NCBI RefSeq assembly: GCF_016907755.1
Contig: NZ_JAFBCN010000001.1
Coordinates: 2,046,001-2,110,000 of the forward strand
Origin: Cellulosimicrobium cellulans
GTDB taxonomy: Bacteria > Actinomycetota > Actinomycetes > Actinomycetales > Cellulomonadaceae
Direction of reading: 5' to 3'
DNA length: 64,000 nucleotides
Shown piece after piece: positions 10,688 to 19,883 of the stretch. The stretch's first letter is position 1; the number at the start of each line of letters is the position of its first letter. Under the pieces are notes generated by a model. That model made no database searches, was not told the DNA's origin, and saw only the letters and a program-made list of their open reading frames with translations. The translations under genes and the position numbers were made by a program.

Positions 10688-11916
10688 CCGCCGACGTGAC
10701 CCTCGCCGCCCGGATCGGCGCCGCCGTCGCGCGCCACGTGGACGAGGTCGTCGCGATCCGTCGCGACATCCACGCCCACCCGGAGGTCTCGCGCGCCGAG
10801 ACCCGGACGACGGCGCTGCTCGCCGACCGGCTGCGCGCCGCGGGGCTCGAGCCGCGGCTCCTGCCCGGGACGGGCCTCGTGTGCGACGTCGGCCCGCAGC
10901 CCGGGGACGCGGCCGCGCCGTCGTCCGACGGCGCGTCGTCGGACGCCCCGGGCCGTGTCGCCCTGCGCGCCGACATCGACGCGCTGCCGCTGCAGGACAG
11001 GTGCGACCTCCCGTGGGCCTCGACGGTCCCGGGCGTGGCGCACGCGTGCGGGCACGACGTGCACACGGCGGCGGTGCTCGGCGCCGGGCTGGTCCTCGCG
11101 GACCTGCACGCGCAGGGCGAGCTGAGCCGCGGTGTGCGGCTCGTGTTCCAGCCGGCCGAGGAGGTCCAGCCGGGCGGGTCGCTCGACGTGCTCGCCGCCG
11201 GTGCCATGGACGGCGTCGACGAGATCTACGCCGTGCACTGCGACCCGAAGGTCGACGTGGGCCGCATCGGGACGCGCATCGGTCCCATCACGTCCGCCTC
11301 CGACGAGGTCTCCGTGACCATCGCGTCCCCCGGCGGGCACACGTCCCGCCCGCACCTCACGGGCGACGTGGTGTACGCGCTGGGCCAGGTCATCACGCAG
11401 GTCCCCGCGGTGCTGGGCCGGAGGCTCGACCCTCGGTCGGGCGTGAACCTCACGTGGGGTGCCGTGCACGCGGGGTCCGCGCACAACGCGATCCCGAGCA
11501 CGGGGACCGTGCGGGGCACCCTGCGCTGCCTGGACGTGCGCGCGTGGGAGTTCGCGGGGCAGGTGCTGCACGACGCCGTCGAGCAGGTCGTCGCGCCGTA
11601 CGAGGTGGAGGTGACCGTGCACCACACGCGCGGCGTGCCGCCCGTCGAGAACGACGAGCGGTGCACGGGGCTGCTCGAGGCGGCCGCGCGCGACGTCCTC
11701 GGCCCGGACTCCGTGCTCCTCACCGAGCAGTCGCTCGGGGGAGAGGACTTCGCCTGGTACCTGACGAAGGTCCCCGGCGCGATGGCGCGGCTCGGCACGC
11801 GGACGCCGGGCGGGCGCAGCTACGACATCCATCAGGGCGACCTCCAGGTCGACGAGCGCGCCGTCGACGCGGGGATGCGGCTCCTGGCCCGCGTCGCCGC
11901 CGGTCAGGGTGGGTGA
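10684..11916 (+). CDS. M20-family (M20D) metal-dependent amidohydrolase
   Basis: A 410-residue member of the aminoacylase/indole-acetyl-amino-acid hydrolase group, which cleaves N-acyl amino acids or related amides in the cytoplasm. Metal and catalytic motifs: RRDIHAHPE, RADIDALPL, ACGHDVHTA (Cys122, His124), FQPAEE and GGEDFAWYL near the end. A Ser/Asp-rich insert sits at residues 75-90. The GTG start at 10684 overlaps manC by 4 bases. The substrate cannot be assigned from sequence. Confidence 0.87.
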   Translation: MTADVTLAARIGAAVARHVDEVVAIRRDIHAHPEVSRAETRTTALLADRLRAAGLEPRLLPGTGLVCDVGPQPGDAAAPSSDGASSDAPGRVALRADIDALPLQDRCDLPWASTVPGVAHACGHDVHTAAVLGAGLVLADLHAQGELSRGVRLVFQPAEEVQPGGSLDVLAAGAMDGVDEIYAVHCDPKVDVGRIGTRIGPITSASDEVSVTIASPGGHTSRPHLTGDVVYALGQVITQVPAVLGRRLDPRSGVNLTWGAVHAGSAHNAIPSTGTVRGTLRCLDVRAWEFAGQVLHDAVEQVVAPYEVEVTVHHTRGVPPVENDERCTGLLEAAARDVLGPDSVLLTEQSLGGEDFAWYLTKVPGAMARLGTRTPGGRSYDIHQGDLQVDERAVDAGMRLLARVAAGQGG

Positions 11917-11989
11917 AGCGGTCCCGAACCGTGGACAGGGGTGTGTCACGCCTCAGACGCAAAGTGACGCTTGCATAACGAAGCAGCCG

Positions 11990-12007
11990 CGTTACCGGCA
12001 AGTAACG
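11990..12007. promoter_or_regulatory. Operator-like palindrome before the BMP lipoprotein gene
   Basis: CGTTAC - 6 nt - GTAACG is a perfect inverted repeat in the 226-nt gap before the nucleoside transport block. TATAGA, a possible -10 box, lies about 35 bases downstream. The symmetry and spacing fit a dimeric repressor site; no regulator gene is adjacent. Confidence 0.4.
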
Positions 12008-12142
12008 TGCAGGACCCCTCCGGCTGATTAGTGTTCGGTCCTATAGAGGCCGACGGACCGGTCCTCCCGTGCAACGACGCTCGGGAGGACCCAGGGGTCC
12101 TTCCCTGCGCGGCCCTGCTACGAGAACGACAGGAGCTATCAG

Positions 12143-13237
12143 GTGAAGAGAGCGACTCAGGTCACCGCGCTCGCGGCCGTCGCCGCGCTCGCGCTGGCCG
12201 CGTGCGGCGCCGCGCCCGAGGACGACGAGACCACCGGCGGCGGCGAGAACACCGCGGGCGGCAACTCCGACTTCTCCGCGTGCATGGTGTCCGACGCCGG
12301 CGGGTTCGACGACCAGTCCTTCAACCAGTCCGGCTACGAGGGCCTCATGCAGGCCAAGGACGAGCTCGGCATCACGACCCACGAGGTCGAGTCGCAGGCG
12401 GACACGGACTACGCACCCAACATCGACAGCCTCGTGCAGCAGGGCTGCAACCTCATCATCGGCGTCGGCTTCCTCCTCGAGGACCCGATCCAGACCGCTG
12501 CCGAGGCCAACCCCGACACGCACTTCGCGCTGATCGACTCCGCGTTCTCCGACGCGGACTTCAACCCGGTCGAGATCGACAACGCCAAGCCGATCCTCTT
12601 CAACACCGCCGAGGCGGCGTTCCTCGCCGGCTACCTCGCGGCGGGCATGACCGAGTCGGGCACGGTCGCGACCTTCGGCGGCATCCAGATCCCGTCGGTC
12701 GCCATCTTCATGGACGGCTACGTCGACGGCGTCGCGAAGTACAACGAGGACAACGGCACCGACGTCAAGGTCCTCGGCTGGGACAAGGCGGCCCAGACGG
12801 GCACCTTCACCGGTGACTTCGACAACCAGGCCAACGGCCAGAACGTCACGCAGGGCTTCATCGACCAGGGTGCGGACATCATCATGCCCGTCGCCGGTCC
12901 GGTGGGCCTGGGCGCGGCGGCGGCGGCCGAGGGCGCCGGCGCCAAGATCATCTGGGTCGACTCGGACGGCTTCCTCACGACGGACTACGGGAGCCTCATC
13001 CTCACGTCGGTCATGAAGCAGATCGGCCCGGCCGTGTTCGACACCGTGAAGGAGTCGGCGGACGGCAACTTCACCAACGAGCCGTACGTCGGGACGCTCG
13101 AGAACGAGGGCGTCGGCCTCGCGCCGTTCCACGACTTCGAGGACGCGGTCCCGGCCGAGCTGCAGGACCAGCTCGCGCAGTACCAGGAGCAGATCATCGC
13201 GGGCGACCTCGTCGTCGAGTCGCCGAACTCGCCGTGA
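12143..13237 (+). CDS. BMP-family substrate-binding lipoprotein, probably nucleoside-specific
   Basis: Extracellular binding protein of an ABC importer. A signal peptide with lipobox LALAAC gives lipidated Cys21, followed by a 20-residue Asp/Gly/Thr linker and a periplasmic-binding fold of the PnrA/Med class: DAGGFDDQSFNQSGYEG, GVGFLLEDPIQ, ALIDSAF and GWDKAAQTGTFTGDF. BMP proteins bind purine or pyrimidine nucleosides, and the salvage enzymes downstream support this. GTG start with AGGAG ten bases before it. Two hairpins follow its stop, which would let it be made in excess over the transporter. Confidence 0.9.
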   Translation: MKRATQVTALAAVAALALAACGAAPEDDETTGGGENTAGGNSDFSACMVSDAGGFDDQSFNQSGYEGLMQAKDELGITTHEVESQADTDYAPNIDSLVQQGCNLIIGVGFLLEDPIQTAAEANPDTHFALIDSAFSDADFNPVEIDNAKPILFNTAEAAFLAGYLAAGMTESGTVATFGGIQIPSVAIFMDGYVDGVAKYNEDNGTDVKVLGWDKAAQTGTFTGDFDNQANGQNVTQGFIDQGADIIMPVAGPVGLGAAAAAEGAGAKIIWVDSDGFLTTDYGSLILTSVMKQIGPAVFDTVKESADGNFTNEPYVGTLENEGVGLAPFHDFEDAVPAELQDQLAQYQEQIIAGDLVVESPNSP

Positions 13238-13253
13238 CGCGACGCTGAACCCG

Positions 13254-13308
13254 CCGGCCGCCTCCGGGCGGCCGGCACCGGTGGCCCGGGCACCACGCCC
13301 GGGCCACC
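13254..13308 (+). terminator. Two intercistronic hairpins after the BMP gene
   Basis: Stem 1 pairs 13254-13262 with 13267-13275 (9 bp, 4-nt loop); stem 2 pairs 13280-13291 with 13297-13308 (12 bp, 5-nt loop). They lie in the 223-nt gap between binding protein and ATPase. Such structures often act as partial terminators or 3' stabilisers, giving more binding protein than transporter. Confidence 0.6.
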
Positions 13309-13460
13309 GTCATGACGACGACGGGGTCGTCGGGCCTGCGACGACGTCCACGGGGCCACGACGCGCCGCGCTCCCGCGAGTGCGGTTCGATGGAGTACCG
13401 CGGCGTGTGCGGGGCCGGGCACCGCGACGAACACTGCGAAGCACGAGGAGAGGCAGACCG

Positions 13461-15095
13461 GTGAAGCTGGAGCTGCGCGGGATCACGAAGGTCTTCGGGT
13501 CCCTGGTCGCCAACGACCACATCGACCTGGTCATCGAGCCCGGCGAGATCCACGCCCTGCTCGGGGAGAACGGCGCGGGCAAGAGCACGCTCATGAACGT
13601 GCTGTACGGGCTGTACGACCCGGACGACGGGCAGATCCTCGTCGACGACGCCCCGGTGCAGTTCACCGGCCCCGGGGACGCGATGGCCGCCGGCATCGGC
13701 ATGGTGCACCAGCACTTCATGCTGGTGCCCGTGTTCTCGGTCGCGGAGAACGTCGCGCTCGGGCACGAGCCCGTCAAGGGCGCGGGCCTCATCGACGCCC
13801 GGCGCGCACGGCGGCTGGTCCAGGAGATCTCCGACCGCTTCGGGTTCGAGGTGAACCCGGACGCGATGGTCGAGGACATCCCGGTCGGCGTGCAGCAGCG
13901 CGTCGAGATCATCAAGGCGCTCTCGCGCGACGCGCGCGTGCTCATCCTGGACGAGCCGACCGCCGTCCTCACCCCGCAGGAGACGGACGAGCTCATCGCG
14001 ATCATGCGTCAGCTCAAGGCGGCGGGGACCTCGATCGTCTTCATCACCCACAAGCTGCGCGAGGTGCGCGCGGTCGCGGACCGCATCACCGTCATCCGTC
14101 GCGGGAAGGTCGTCGGCACGGCCGACCCCAGCGCGAGCGAGACCGAGCTCGCGTCCCTCATGGTCGGCCGCTCCGTCTCGCTCGGCGTCGACAAGGCACC
14201 GGCGGACGCGGGAGAGGCGACGTTCCGCGTGGACGACCTCACCGTCATGGACGACGCGGGCACCGCTGTGGTCGACCGGGTGAGCCTCGACGTCGCGCGC
14301 GGCGAGATCCTCGTGGTCGCGGGGGTCCAGGGCAACGGTCAGACCGAGCTCACGGAGACGATCGTGGGCCTGCGCAAGCCGGTCGCGGGCTCGATCCGCC
14401 TCGACGACAGGGAGCTGGTGGGCCGCACCGTCTCCCAGGTGCTCGAGGCCGGGGTCGGGTACGTCCCCGAGGACCGCAGCACCGACGGGATCATCGGGAC
14501 GTTCTCCGTCGAGGAGAACCTCGTCCTGGACCTCGTGACGTCGCCGCCGTTCTCCCGGGGCGGGGCACTGGCGCGCGGCACCATCCGCGACAACGCGGAG
14601 CAGCGCATCGTCGAGTTCGACGTGCGCACGCAGTCCGTCGAGGCTCCCGCGGGGACGCTGTCGGGCGGCAACCAGCAGAAGGTGGTCCTGGCGCGCGAGA
14701 TGTCGCGCCCGCTGCGCCTGCTCATCGCGTCGCAGCCCACGCGCGGTCTCGACGTGGGCTCGATCGAGTTCGTGCACCAGCGCATCGTCTCCGAACGGGA
14801 CAACGGGACGCCCGTGATCATCGTGTCGACCGAGCTCGACGAGGTGCTCGCGCTCGCCGACCGGATCGCCGTCATGTACCGCGGTCGCGTCGTCGGGGTC
14901 GTCCCGGGCGACACGGACCGCGACGTCCTCGGCCTCATGATGGCCGGGGTCCCGCTCGAGGAGGCCGTCGTCCAGGCCGCCGAGCACCACACGACCCTCG
15001 GCGAGGCCGACATCGTCGCGGAGGACGCGCCGTCCGGCACGGGCGCCGACCACGACACGGACGCGGCCGCCGCCCGCGAGGAGGAGATCCAGTGA
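13461..15095 (+). CDS. Nucleoside/simple-sugar ABC transporter ATPase with two ABC domains
   Basis: A 544-residue RbsA/YufO-type ATPase that drives import. Domain 1: Walker A GENGAGKST (Lys41), VHQHFML, PVGVQQRVEI and LILDEPTAVLTP. Domain 2: degenerate Walker A (GVQGNGQTE), LSGGNQQKV at 400-407, then LIASQPTRGLD, where the usual Walker B Asp-Glu is lost. One intact and one degenerate site is normal in this family. GTG start with AGGAG upstream; residues encoded upstream of 13461 look non-coding. Overlaps the first permease by 4 bases. The acidic tail of about 30 residues is unusual. Confidence 0.93.
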   Translation: MKLELRGITKVFGSLVANDHIDLVIEPGEIHALLGENGAGKSTLMNVLYGLYDPDDGQILVDDAPVQFTGPGDAMAAGIGMVHQHFMLVPVFSVAENVALGHEPVKGAGLIDARRARRLVQEISDRFGFEVNPDAMVEDIPVGVQQRVEIIKALSRDARVLILDEPTAVLTPQETDELIAIMRQLKAAGTSIVFITHKLREVRAVADRITVIRRGKVVGTADPSASETELASLMVGRSVSLGVDKAPADAGEATFRVDDLTVMDDAGTAVVDRVSLDVARGEILVVAGVQGNGQTELTETIVGLRKPVAGSIRLDDRELVGRTVSQVLEAGVGYVPEDRSTDGIIGTFSVEENLVLDLVTSPPFSRGGALARGTIRDNAEQRIVEFDVRTQSVEAPAGTLSGGNQQKVVLAREMSRPLRLLIASQPTRGLDVGSIEFVHQRIVSERDNGTPVIIVSTELDEVLALADRIAVMYRGRVVGVVPGDTDRDVLGLMMAGVPLEEAVVQAAEHHTTLGEADIVAEDAPSGTGADHDTDAAAAREEEIQ

Positions 15096-16408
15096 CCCAG
15101 CAGGCAACGCCCGACGACGCCGGGGCGCTCCCGCCGACGCCGGCGCCTCCCAGCGACACCCCGAAGACGGAGCCGCCCGCGGGCCAGAGCATCCTGCGCG
15201 AGATGCTCGAGAGCAGCTGGCTGGTCTCGCTGCTCGCGATCGTGGCCGCGCTGATCCTCGGCGGCGTCCTCATCGCGGCGGCCGACCCGGCGGTCCAGGA
15301 GGCGGCGACGTACTTCTTCGCGCGCCCCTCGGACTTCTTCGCCGCGGTGTGGAACGCCGTGTTCGGCGCGTACAGCGCCCTGTTCCAGGGCGCCGTCATC
15401 AACTTCCAGGCGCCCGACCTCGCCCGCGCGCTGCGACCGCTCACCGAGACGATGACGGTGGCGACGCCGCTCATCCTGGCCGGCCTGGGCCTGGGCATCG
15501 GCTTCCGTGCGGGCCTTTTCAACATCGGTGCGCAGGGTCAGATCATCCTCGGTGGCATCTTCGCCGGGTTCATCGGCTTCACGTTCGCGCTGCCGCCCGG
15601 CCTGCACCTGCTGCTCGCCGTGCTCGGCGCGGCGCTCGGCGGGGCGATCTGGGCGAGCATCGCGGGTGTGCTCAAGGCTCGGACCGGTGCGCACGAGGTG
15701 ATCGTCACGATCATGCTCAACAACATCGCGATCTACCTCGTCGCGTACCTGCTCACCACCCCGGCGTTCCAGCGCCCGGGGAGCAGCAACCCGATCAGCC
15801 CGCCGATCCCCGGCAGCGCGACGTTCCCGCTGCTGCTCGGCGAGGGCTTCCGCCTCCACCTCGGCTTCGTCCTCGCGCTCCTCGTGGCGGTGGGCGTCTG
15901 GTGGCTCATGGAGCGCTCGACGCTCGGCTTCCGGTTCCGCGCGGTCGGCGAGAACCCGAACGCCGCGCGCACCGCGGGCATGTCGGTGCCGTGGACCACG
16001 GTCTGGGTCATGGCGATCGCCGGTGCGCTCGCCGGCCTCGCCGGCAGCGCCCAGGTGCTCGGCACGGAGAAGGTGCTCACCGCGGGCGTCGCGGCGAGCT
16101 TCGGCTTCGACGCGATCACGGTGGCCCTCCTCGGCCGGTCCCGCCCGCTGGGGACGGTCCTCGCGGGTCTCCTCTTCGGCGCGCTGCGCGCCGGCGGCTT
16201 CGCGATGCAGGCGCGGACCGGGACGCCGATCGACATCGTGCTCGTCGTCCAGTCCCTCATCGTGCTCTTCATCGCCGCCCCGCCCCTCGTACGGGCGATC
16301 TTCCGGCTGCCCACGCCGGGCGGGCCGACGCGGGCCGAGCGCCACGCCGCGAGGCAGCGCGCGAAGGCGGCCACGACCACCACGACGACGCAGGAGGCCG
16401 GAGCATGA
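15092..16408 (+). CDS. ABC transporter permease, nucleoside-type (YufP-like)
   Basis: A 438-residue membrane permease of the BPD_transp_2 family with a polar Pro-rich N-terminus of about 40 residues and 9-10 hydrophobic helices. Typical segments: GIGFRAGLFNIGAQGQI, VTIMLNNIAIYLVAYLL, FRFRAVGENPNAARTAGM and FGFDAITVALLGRS. It forms the channel with the next gene product. Start and stop overlap both neighbours by 4 bases. Confidence 0.92.
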   Translation: MTQQATPDDAGALPPTPAPPSDTPKTEPPAGQSILREMLESSWLVSLLAIVAALILGGVLIAAADPAVQEAATYFFARPSDFFAAVWNAVFGAYSALFQGAVINFQAPDLARALRPLTETMTVATPLILAGLGLGIGFRAGLFNIGAQGQIILGGIFAGFIGFTFALPPGLHLLLAVLGAALGGAIWASIAGVLKARTGAHEVIVTIMLNNIAIYLVAYLLTTPAFQRPGSSNPISPPIPGSATFPLLLGEGFRLHLGFVLALLVAVGVWWLMERSTLGFRFRAVGENPNAARTAGMSVPWTTVWVMAIAGALAGLAGSAQVLGTEKVLTAGVAASFGFDAITVALLGRSRPLGTVLAGLLFGALRAGGFAMQARTGTPIDIVLVVQSLIVLFIAAPPLVRAIFRLPTPGGPTRAERHAARQRAKAATTTTTTQEAGA

Positions 16409-17700
16409 GCACCGCGACCACCACCCCGGCCCCCGCGACCGCATCGGGGCGCGCCGCCAAGCCGCTGCCCCCGATCAGCTGGAAGGCCCCGATCGCCTAC
16501 GCGGTCATCGGGCTGCTCTCGCTCGTCTTCTTCGCGCTCCTGCCGGCCGGTGGGACGCAGACGACGTTCCGCCTCTCCACCGCGAGCGACTTCTTCCAGA
16601 TCGAGCCGATCTCCGTCAGCTCGACCGGAGCCGCGCTGTTCCTGTCGATCCTCGCTCTCCTCCTCGCGGGCCTGTCCTTCTGGGCCGCGCGCGACCGCCG
16701 CAAGGTCGGCATCTGGCTGCCCATCGTCTTCGGCGTCGCCGTCGTCTTCGCGTTCCTGTGCTGGGCGGGGGCGGGCAAGTCCGCGATCCCGCTCACGGGT
16801 CTGCTGCAGGGCTCGCTCTTCCTCGCGGTCCCGCTGGTGTTCGGCGCGCTCTCCGGCGTGCTCTGCGAGCGGGTCGGCATCATCAACATCGCGATCGAGG
16901 GCCAGCTCCTCGCGGGGGCGTTCCTCGCCGCGGTCGTCGCCTCGCTCACGTCGTCGGCGTACGCGGGTCTCATCGCGGCCCCGATCGCGGGCGCCCTCGT
17001 GGGCGTGCTGCTCGTCCTCTTCTCGGTGAAGTACTGGGTGAACCAGATCATCGTCGGCGTCGTGCTCAACGTGCTCGTGGTCGGTGTGACGAGCTACCTG
17101 TACTCGACGATCCTCACCGAGGACTCCGCGACCTGGAACTCGCGCAACCCGCTGCCGGTCATCGAGATCCCGGTCCTGTCGCAGATCCCTGTCGTCGGGC
17201 CCGTGCTGTTCCGCCAGACCCTGCTCGTCTACATCATGTACGTCGTCGTGATCCTGCTCCAGGTCTTCCTCTTCCGGAGCCGTTGGGGCCTGCGCCTGCG
17301 CGCGGTCGGCGAGCACCCCAAGGCGGCCGACACCGTCGGCATCAAGGTCAACGCGACACGCGTGCGCAACACGATCCTCGGCGGCGCGGTCGCAGGCCTC
17401 GGCGGCGCCTTCTTCACGGTCGCGTCGGGGCTCGCGTTCGGCAAGGAGATGACGGGCGGCAAGGGCTTCATCGCCCTCGCGGCCATGATCCTCGGGCGCT
17501 GGAACCCGGTGGGCGCGCTCGTCGCGGCGCTCCTGTTCGGGTTCTCGGACAACCTCCAGACGGTGCTCGGCATCGTGGGCACGCCGATCCCGAGCCAGAT
17601 CATGCTCATGACGCCGTACGTCGTGACGATCTTCGCCGTCGCGGGTCTCGTCGGGCGCGTGCGCCCGCCGGCCGCCGAGGGCATCCCCTACGTGAAGTGA
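16405..17700 (+). CDS. ABC transporter permease, nucleoside-type (YufQ-like)
   Basis: A 431-residue second permease. I chose the ATG at 16405 because GGAGG lies ahead of it and it overlaps the previous stop. About 10 helices; the conserved core is VLCERVGIINIAIEGQLL, KYWVNQIIVGVVLNVLVV, LRLRAVGEHPKAADTVGIKV and ALAAMILGRWNPVGA. The first 120 residues carry two extra helices joined by a loop, longer than in the simplest homologues. Seven bases separate it from cdd, tying transport to nucleoside breakdown. Confidence 0.92.
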   Translation: MSTATTTPAPATASGRAAKPLPPISWKAPIAYAVIGLLSLVFFALLPAGGTQTTFRLSTASDFFQIEPISVSSTGAALFLSILALLLAGLSFWAARDRRKVGIWLPIVFGVAVVFAFLCWAGAGKSAIPLTGLLQGSLFLAVPLVFGALSGVLCERVGIINIAIEGQLLAGAFLAAVVASLTSSAYAGLIAAPIAGALVGVLLVLFSVKYWVNQIIVGVVLNVLVVGVTSYLYSTILTEDSATWNSRNPLPVIEIPVLSQIPVVGPVLFRQTLLVYIMYVVVILLQVFLFRSRWGLRLRAVGEHPKAADTVGIKVNATRVRNTILGGAVAGLGGAFFTVASGLAFGKEMTGGKGFIALAAMILGRWNPVGALVAALLFGFSDNLQTVLGIVGTPIPSQIMLMTPYVVTIFAVAGLVGRVRPPAAEGIPYVK

Positions 17701-17707
17701 GGCCGCG

Positions 17708-18112
17708 GTGCCGATGACGGACGTCGACTGGGACGCGCTGCGCGACGCCGCGCGCGAGATCATGACCCGCGCGTACGCCCCCTACTCGGGCTTCCCGGTG
17801 GGGGCGGCGGCGCTCGTGGACGACGGCCGCGTCGTCGTCGGGTGCAACGTCGAGAACGCCGCGTACGGCGTGACGCTGTGCGCCGAGTGCTCGCTCGTGA
17901 GCTCGCTCGTCGGGACGGGCGGGGGCCGCCTCGTGGCGTTCGCGTGCGTGGACCGGCACGGGGCGACCCTCATGCCGTGCGGTCGCTGCCGGCAGCTCCT
18001 GTGGGAGCACGGGGGCCCCGACCTGCTGGTCGACACCGTGCGTGGTATCAAGACGATGAAGGACGTGCTGCCCGACGCCTTCGGGCCCGAGGATCTGGAG
18101 GAACGCTCGTGA
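17708..18112 (+). CDS. cdd: Cytidine deaminase
   Basis: Zinc enzyme converting cytidine and deoxycytidine to uridine and deoxyuridine. The 134-residue protein has the small tetrameric CDA layout: APYSGFPVGAA, GCNVENAAYG, then Cys58-Ala-Glu60 (zinc ligand and proton shuttle) and PCGRCRQ with Cys91 and Cys94. The start may be GTG 17708 or ATG 17714. GTGA overlap with deoA shows tight coupling. Confidence 0.96.
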   Translation: MPMTDVDWDALRDAAREIMTRAYAPYSGFPVGAAALVDDGRVVVGCNVENAAYGVTLCAECSLVSSLVGTGGGRLVAFACVDRHGATLMPCGRCRQLLWEHGGPDLLVDTVRGIKTMKDVLPDAFGPEDLEERS

Positions 18113-19473
18113 CCAGCGACGACGTGACCCCGCAGGGTGGCGGGACCGAGGACCAGGAGGCTACGGCCGAGGGACCGGCGCCCGAGCCGTTCGACGCGGT
18201 CGACGTCATCCGGACGAAGCGTGACGGCGCGCGGCTCGACCCGGCGCAGATCGACTGGGTGATCGACGCCTACACGCGTGGCGTCGTCGCCGAGGAGCAG
18301 ATGGCCGCCCTCGCGATGGCGATCTACCTCAACGGCATGGACCGCACCGAGATCGGCCGCTGGACGCAGGCGATGATCGCCTCGGGCGAGCGGATGGACT
18401 TCTCGGGGCTCTCGCGCCCGACGGCGGACAAGCACTCGACGGGGGGCGTGGGGGACAAGATCACGCTGCCGCTGGCCCCGCTCGTCGCGGTGTACGGCGT
18501 CGCGGTGCCGCAGCTCTCGGGGCGCGGCCTGGGGCACACGGGCGGCACGCTCGACAAGCTCGAGGCCATCCCGGGGTGGCGCGCCGCGCTGTCCAACGAG
18601 CAGATGATGAACGCGCTCGAGCACGTGGGCGCCGTGATCTGCCAGGCGGGCTCGGGGCTCGCGCCGGCGGACCGGCTGCTCTACGCGCTGCGCGACGTGA
18701 CCGGGACGGTCGAGTCGATCCCGCTCATCGCGAGCTCGATCATGAGCAAGAAGATCGCGGAGGGCACGGGGGCGCTCGTCCTCGACGTCAAGGTGGGTTC
18801 CGGGGCCTTCATGAAGGAGCTGGGCTCGGCGCGCGAGCTCGCGCGGACGATGGTCGACCTCGGGACCGACGCCGGCGTGCGCACCGTCGCGCTGCTCACC
18901 GACATGTCGACGCCGCTCGGGCTCACCGCGGGCAACGCGCTCGAGGTGCGCGAGTCCGTCGAGGTGATGAAGGGTGCCGGGCCGCAGGACGTCGTCGACC
19001 TCACGGTCGCGCTCGCGCTCGAGATGCTCGCCGGGGCGGGTCACCCGCAGGACGAGGACGACGTGCGGCACGCGCTCGTGGGCGGGCGCGCGCTGGACAA
19101 GTGGCGCGAGATGATCGCCGAGCAGGGCGGCGACTCGCGTGCCCCGCTGCCGGTCGCGCGCGAGCGGGAGCACGTCGTCGCCGACCGCGACGGCGTCCTC
19201 GAGCGGCTCGACGCGTACGCCGTCGGGGTCGCCGCGTGGCGGCTCGGGGCGGGACGCGCGCGCAAGGAGGACCCGGTGCAGGCGGGCGCGGGCGTCGAGC
19301 TGTTCGCCAAGCCGGGGGACCCGGTGCGCAAGGGTCAGCACCTCATGACGCTGCACACCGACACGCCCGAGCGCTTCGAGCGGGCCGTCCAGGCGCTCGA
19401 GGGGGCGTGGGCGATCGCGGACCCGGGCACCGTCGTCGAGCGCCGGCCCGTCGTCCTGGACCGCGTCGACTGA
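18109..19473 (+). CDS. deoA: Thymidine phosphorylase
   Basis: Cleaves thymidine and deoxyuridine with phosphate to base and deoxyribose-1-phosphate. The 454-residue protein has the family signature SGRGLGHTGGTLDKLEAIPG and the phosphate-binding KHSTGGVGDK at 108-117. The first 35 residues are an acidic extension. The C-terminal alpha/beta domain ends normally. Its product is isomerised and split by the phosphosugar mutase and DeoC encoded at 25198-28180. Confidence 0.95.
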   Translation: MTSDDVTPQGGGTEDQEATAEGPAPEPFDAVDVIRTKRDGARLDPAQIDWVIDAYTRGVVAEEQMAALAMAIYLNGMDRTEIGRWTQAMIASGERMDFSGLSRPTADKHSTGGVGDKITLPLAPLVAVYGVAVPQLSGRGLGHTGGTLDKLEAIPGWRAALSNEQMMNALEHVGAVICQAGSGLAPADRLLYALRDVTGTVESIPLIASSIMSKKIAEGTGALVLDVKVGSGAFMKELGSARELARTMVDLGTDAGVRTVALLTDMSTPLGLTAGNALEVRESVEVMKGAGPQDVVDLTVALALEMLAGAGHPQDEDDVRHALVGGRALDKWREMIAEQGGDSRAPLPVAREREHVVADRDGVLERLDAYAVGVAAWRLGAGRARKEDPVQAGAGVELFAKPGDPVRKGQHLMTLHTDTPERFERAVQALEGAWAIADPGTVVERRPVVLDRVD

Positions 19474-19475
19474 GC

Positions 19476-19883
19476 GTGGCACCCGACGAGCCGGTCGCCG
19501 GCGAGCCGGCGGACACGCGGCGGCCGCGCTCCGTGTACGGGGTCGGGACCGAGCCCGACGCGCGGTTCAGCCTCGCCAACGAGCGCACCGCGCTCGCGTG
19601 GGTGCGGACCGGGCTCGGCCTCGTCGCGGGCGGCGTCGCGCTGACGTCCTTCGCGACGTTCGCCGACATGCCGGGCGTCCTCGACGTCGTCGCCGGCGTC
19701 GCGTGCCTCGTGGGCGCCGGGTTCGCGGGCTACGCGCTCGTCTCCTGGCGCCGCAACGAGCGTGCGCTGCGGCTGCGCCGGCGGCTGCCCGCCCCGAGCG
19801 GGCTGCCCGTGCTCGTGGCGGGGGTGGTGGTCCTCGCGCTGCTGCTCGCGGGCTACGCCGTGGGTTCGGCGAGCGGGCCGTGA
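19476..19883 (+). CDS. DUF202 (YidH-like) membrane protein 1
   Basis: A 135-residue protein with three membrane helices and the DUF202 signature FSLANERTALAWVRTGLGLVAGG. The function of DUF202 is unknown. GTG start at 19476, two bases after deoA. It forms a pair with the next gene, as DUF202 genes often do. Nothing in its sequence links it to nucleosides, so it may simply share the transcript. Confidence 0.85.
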   Translation: MAPDEPVAGEPADTRRPRSVYGVGTEPDARFSLANERTALAWVRTGLGLVAGGVALTSFATFADMPGVLDVVAGVACLVGAGFAGYALVSWRRNERALRLRRRLPAPSGLPVLVAGVVVLALLLAGYAVGSASGP

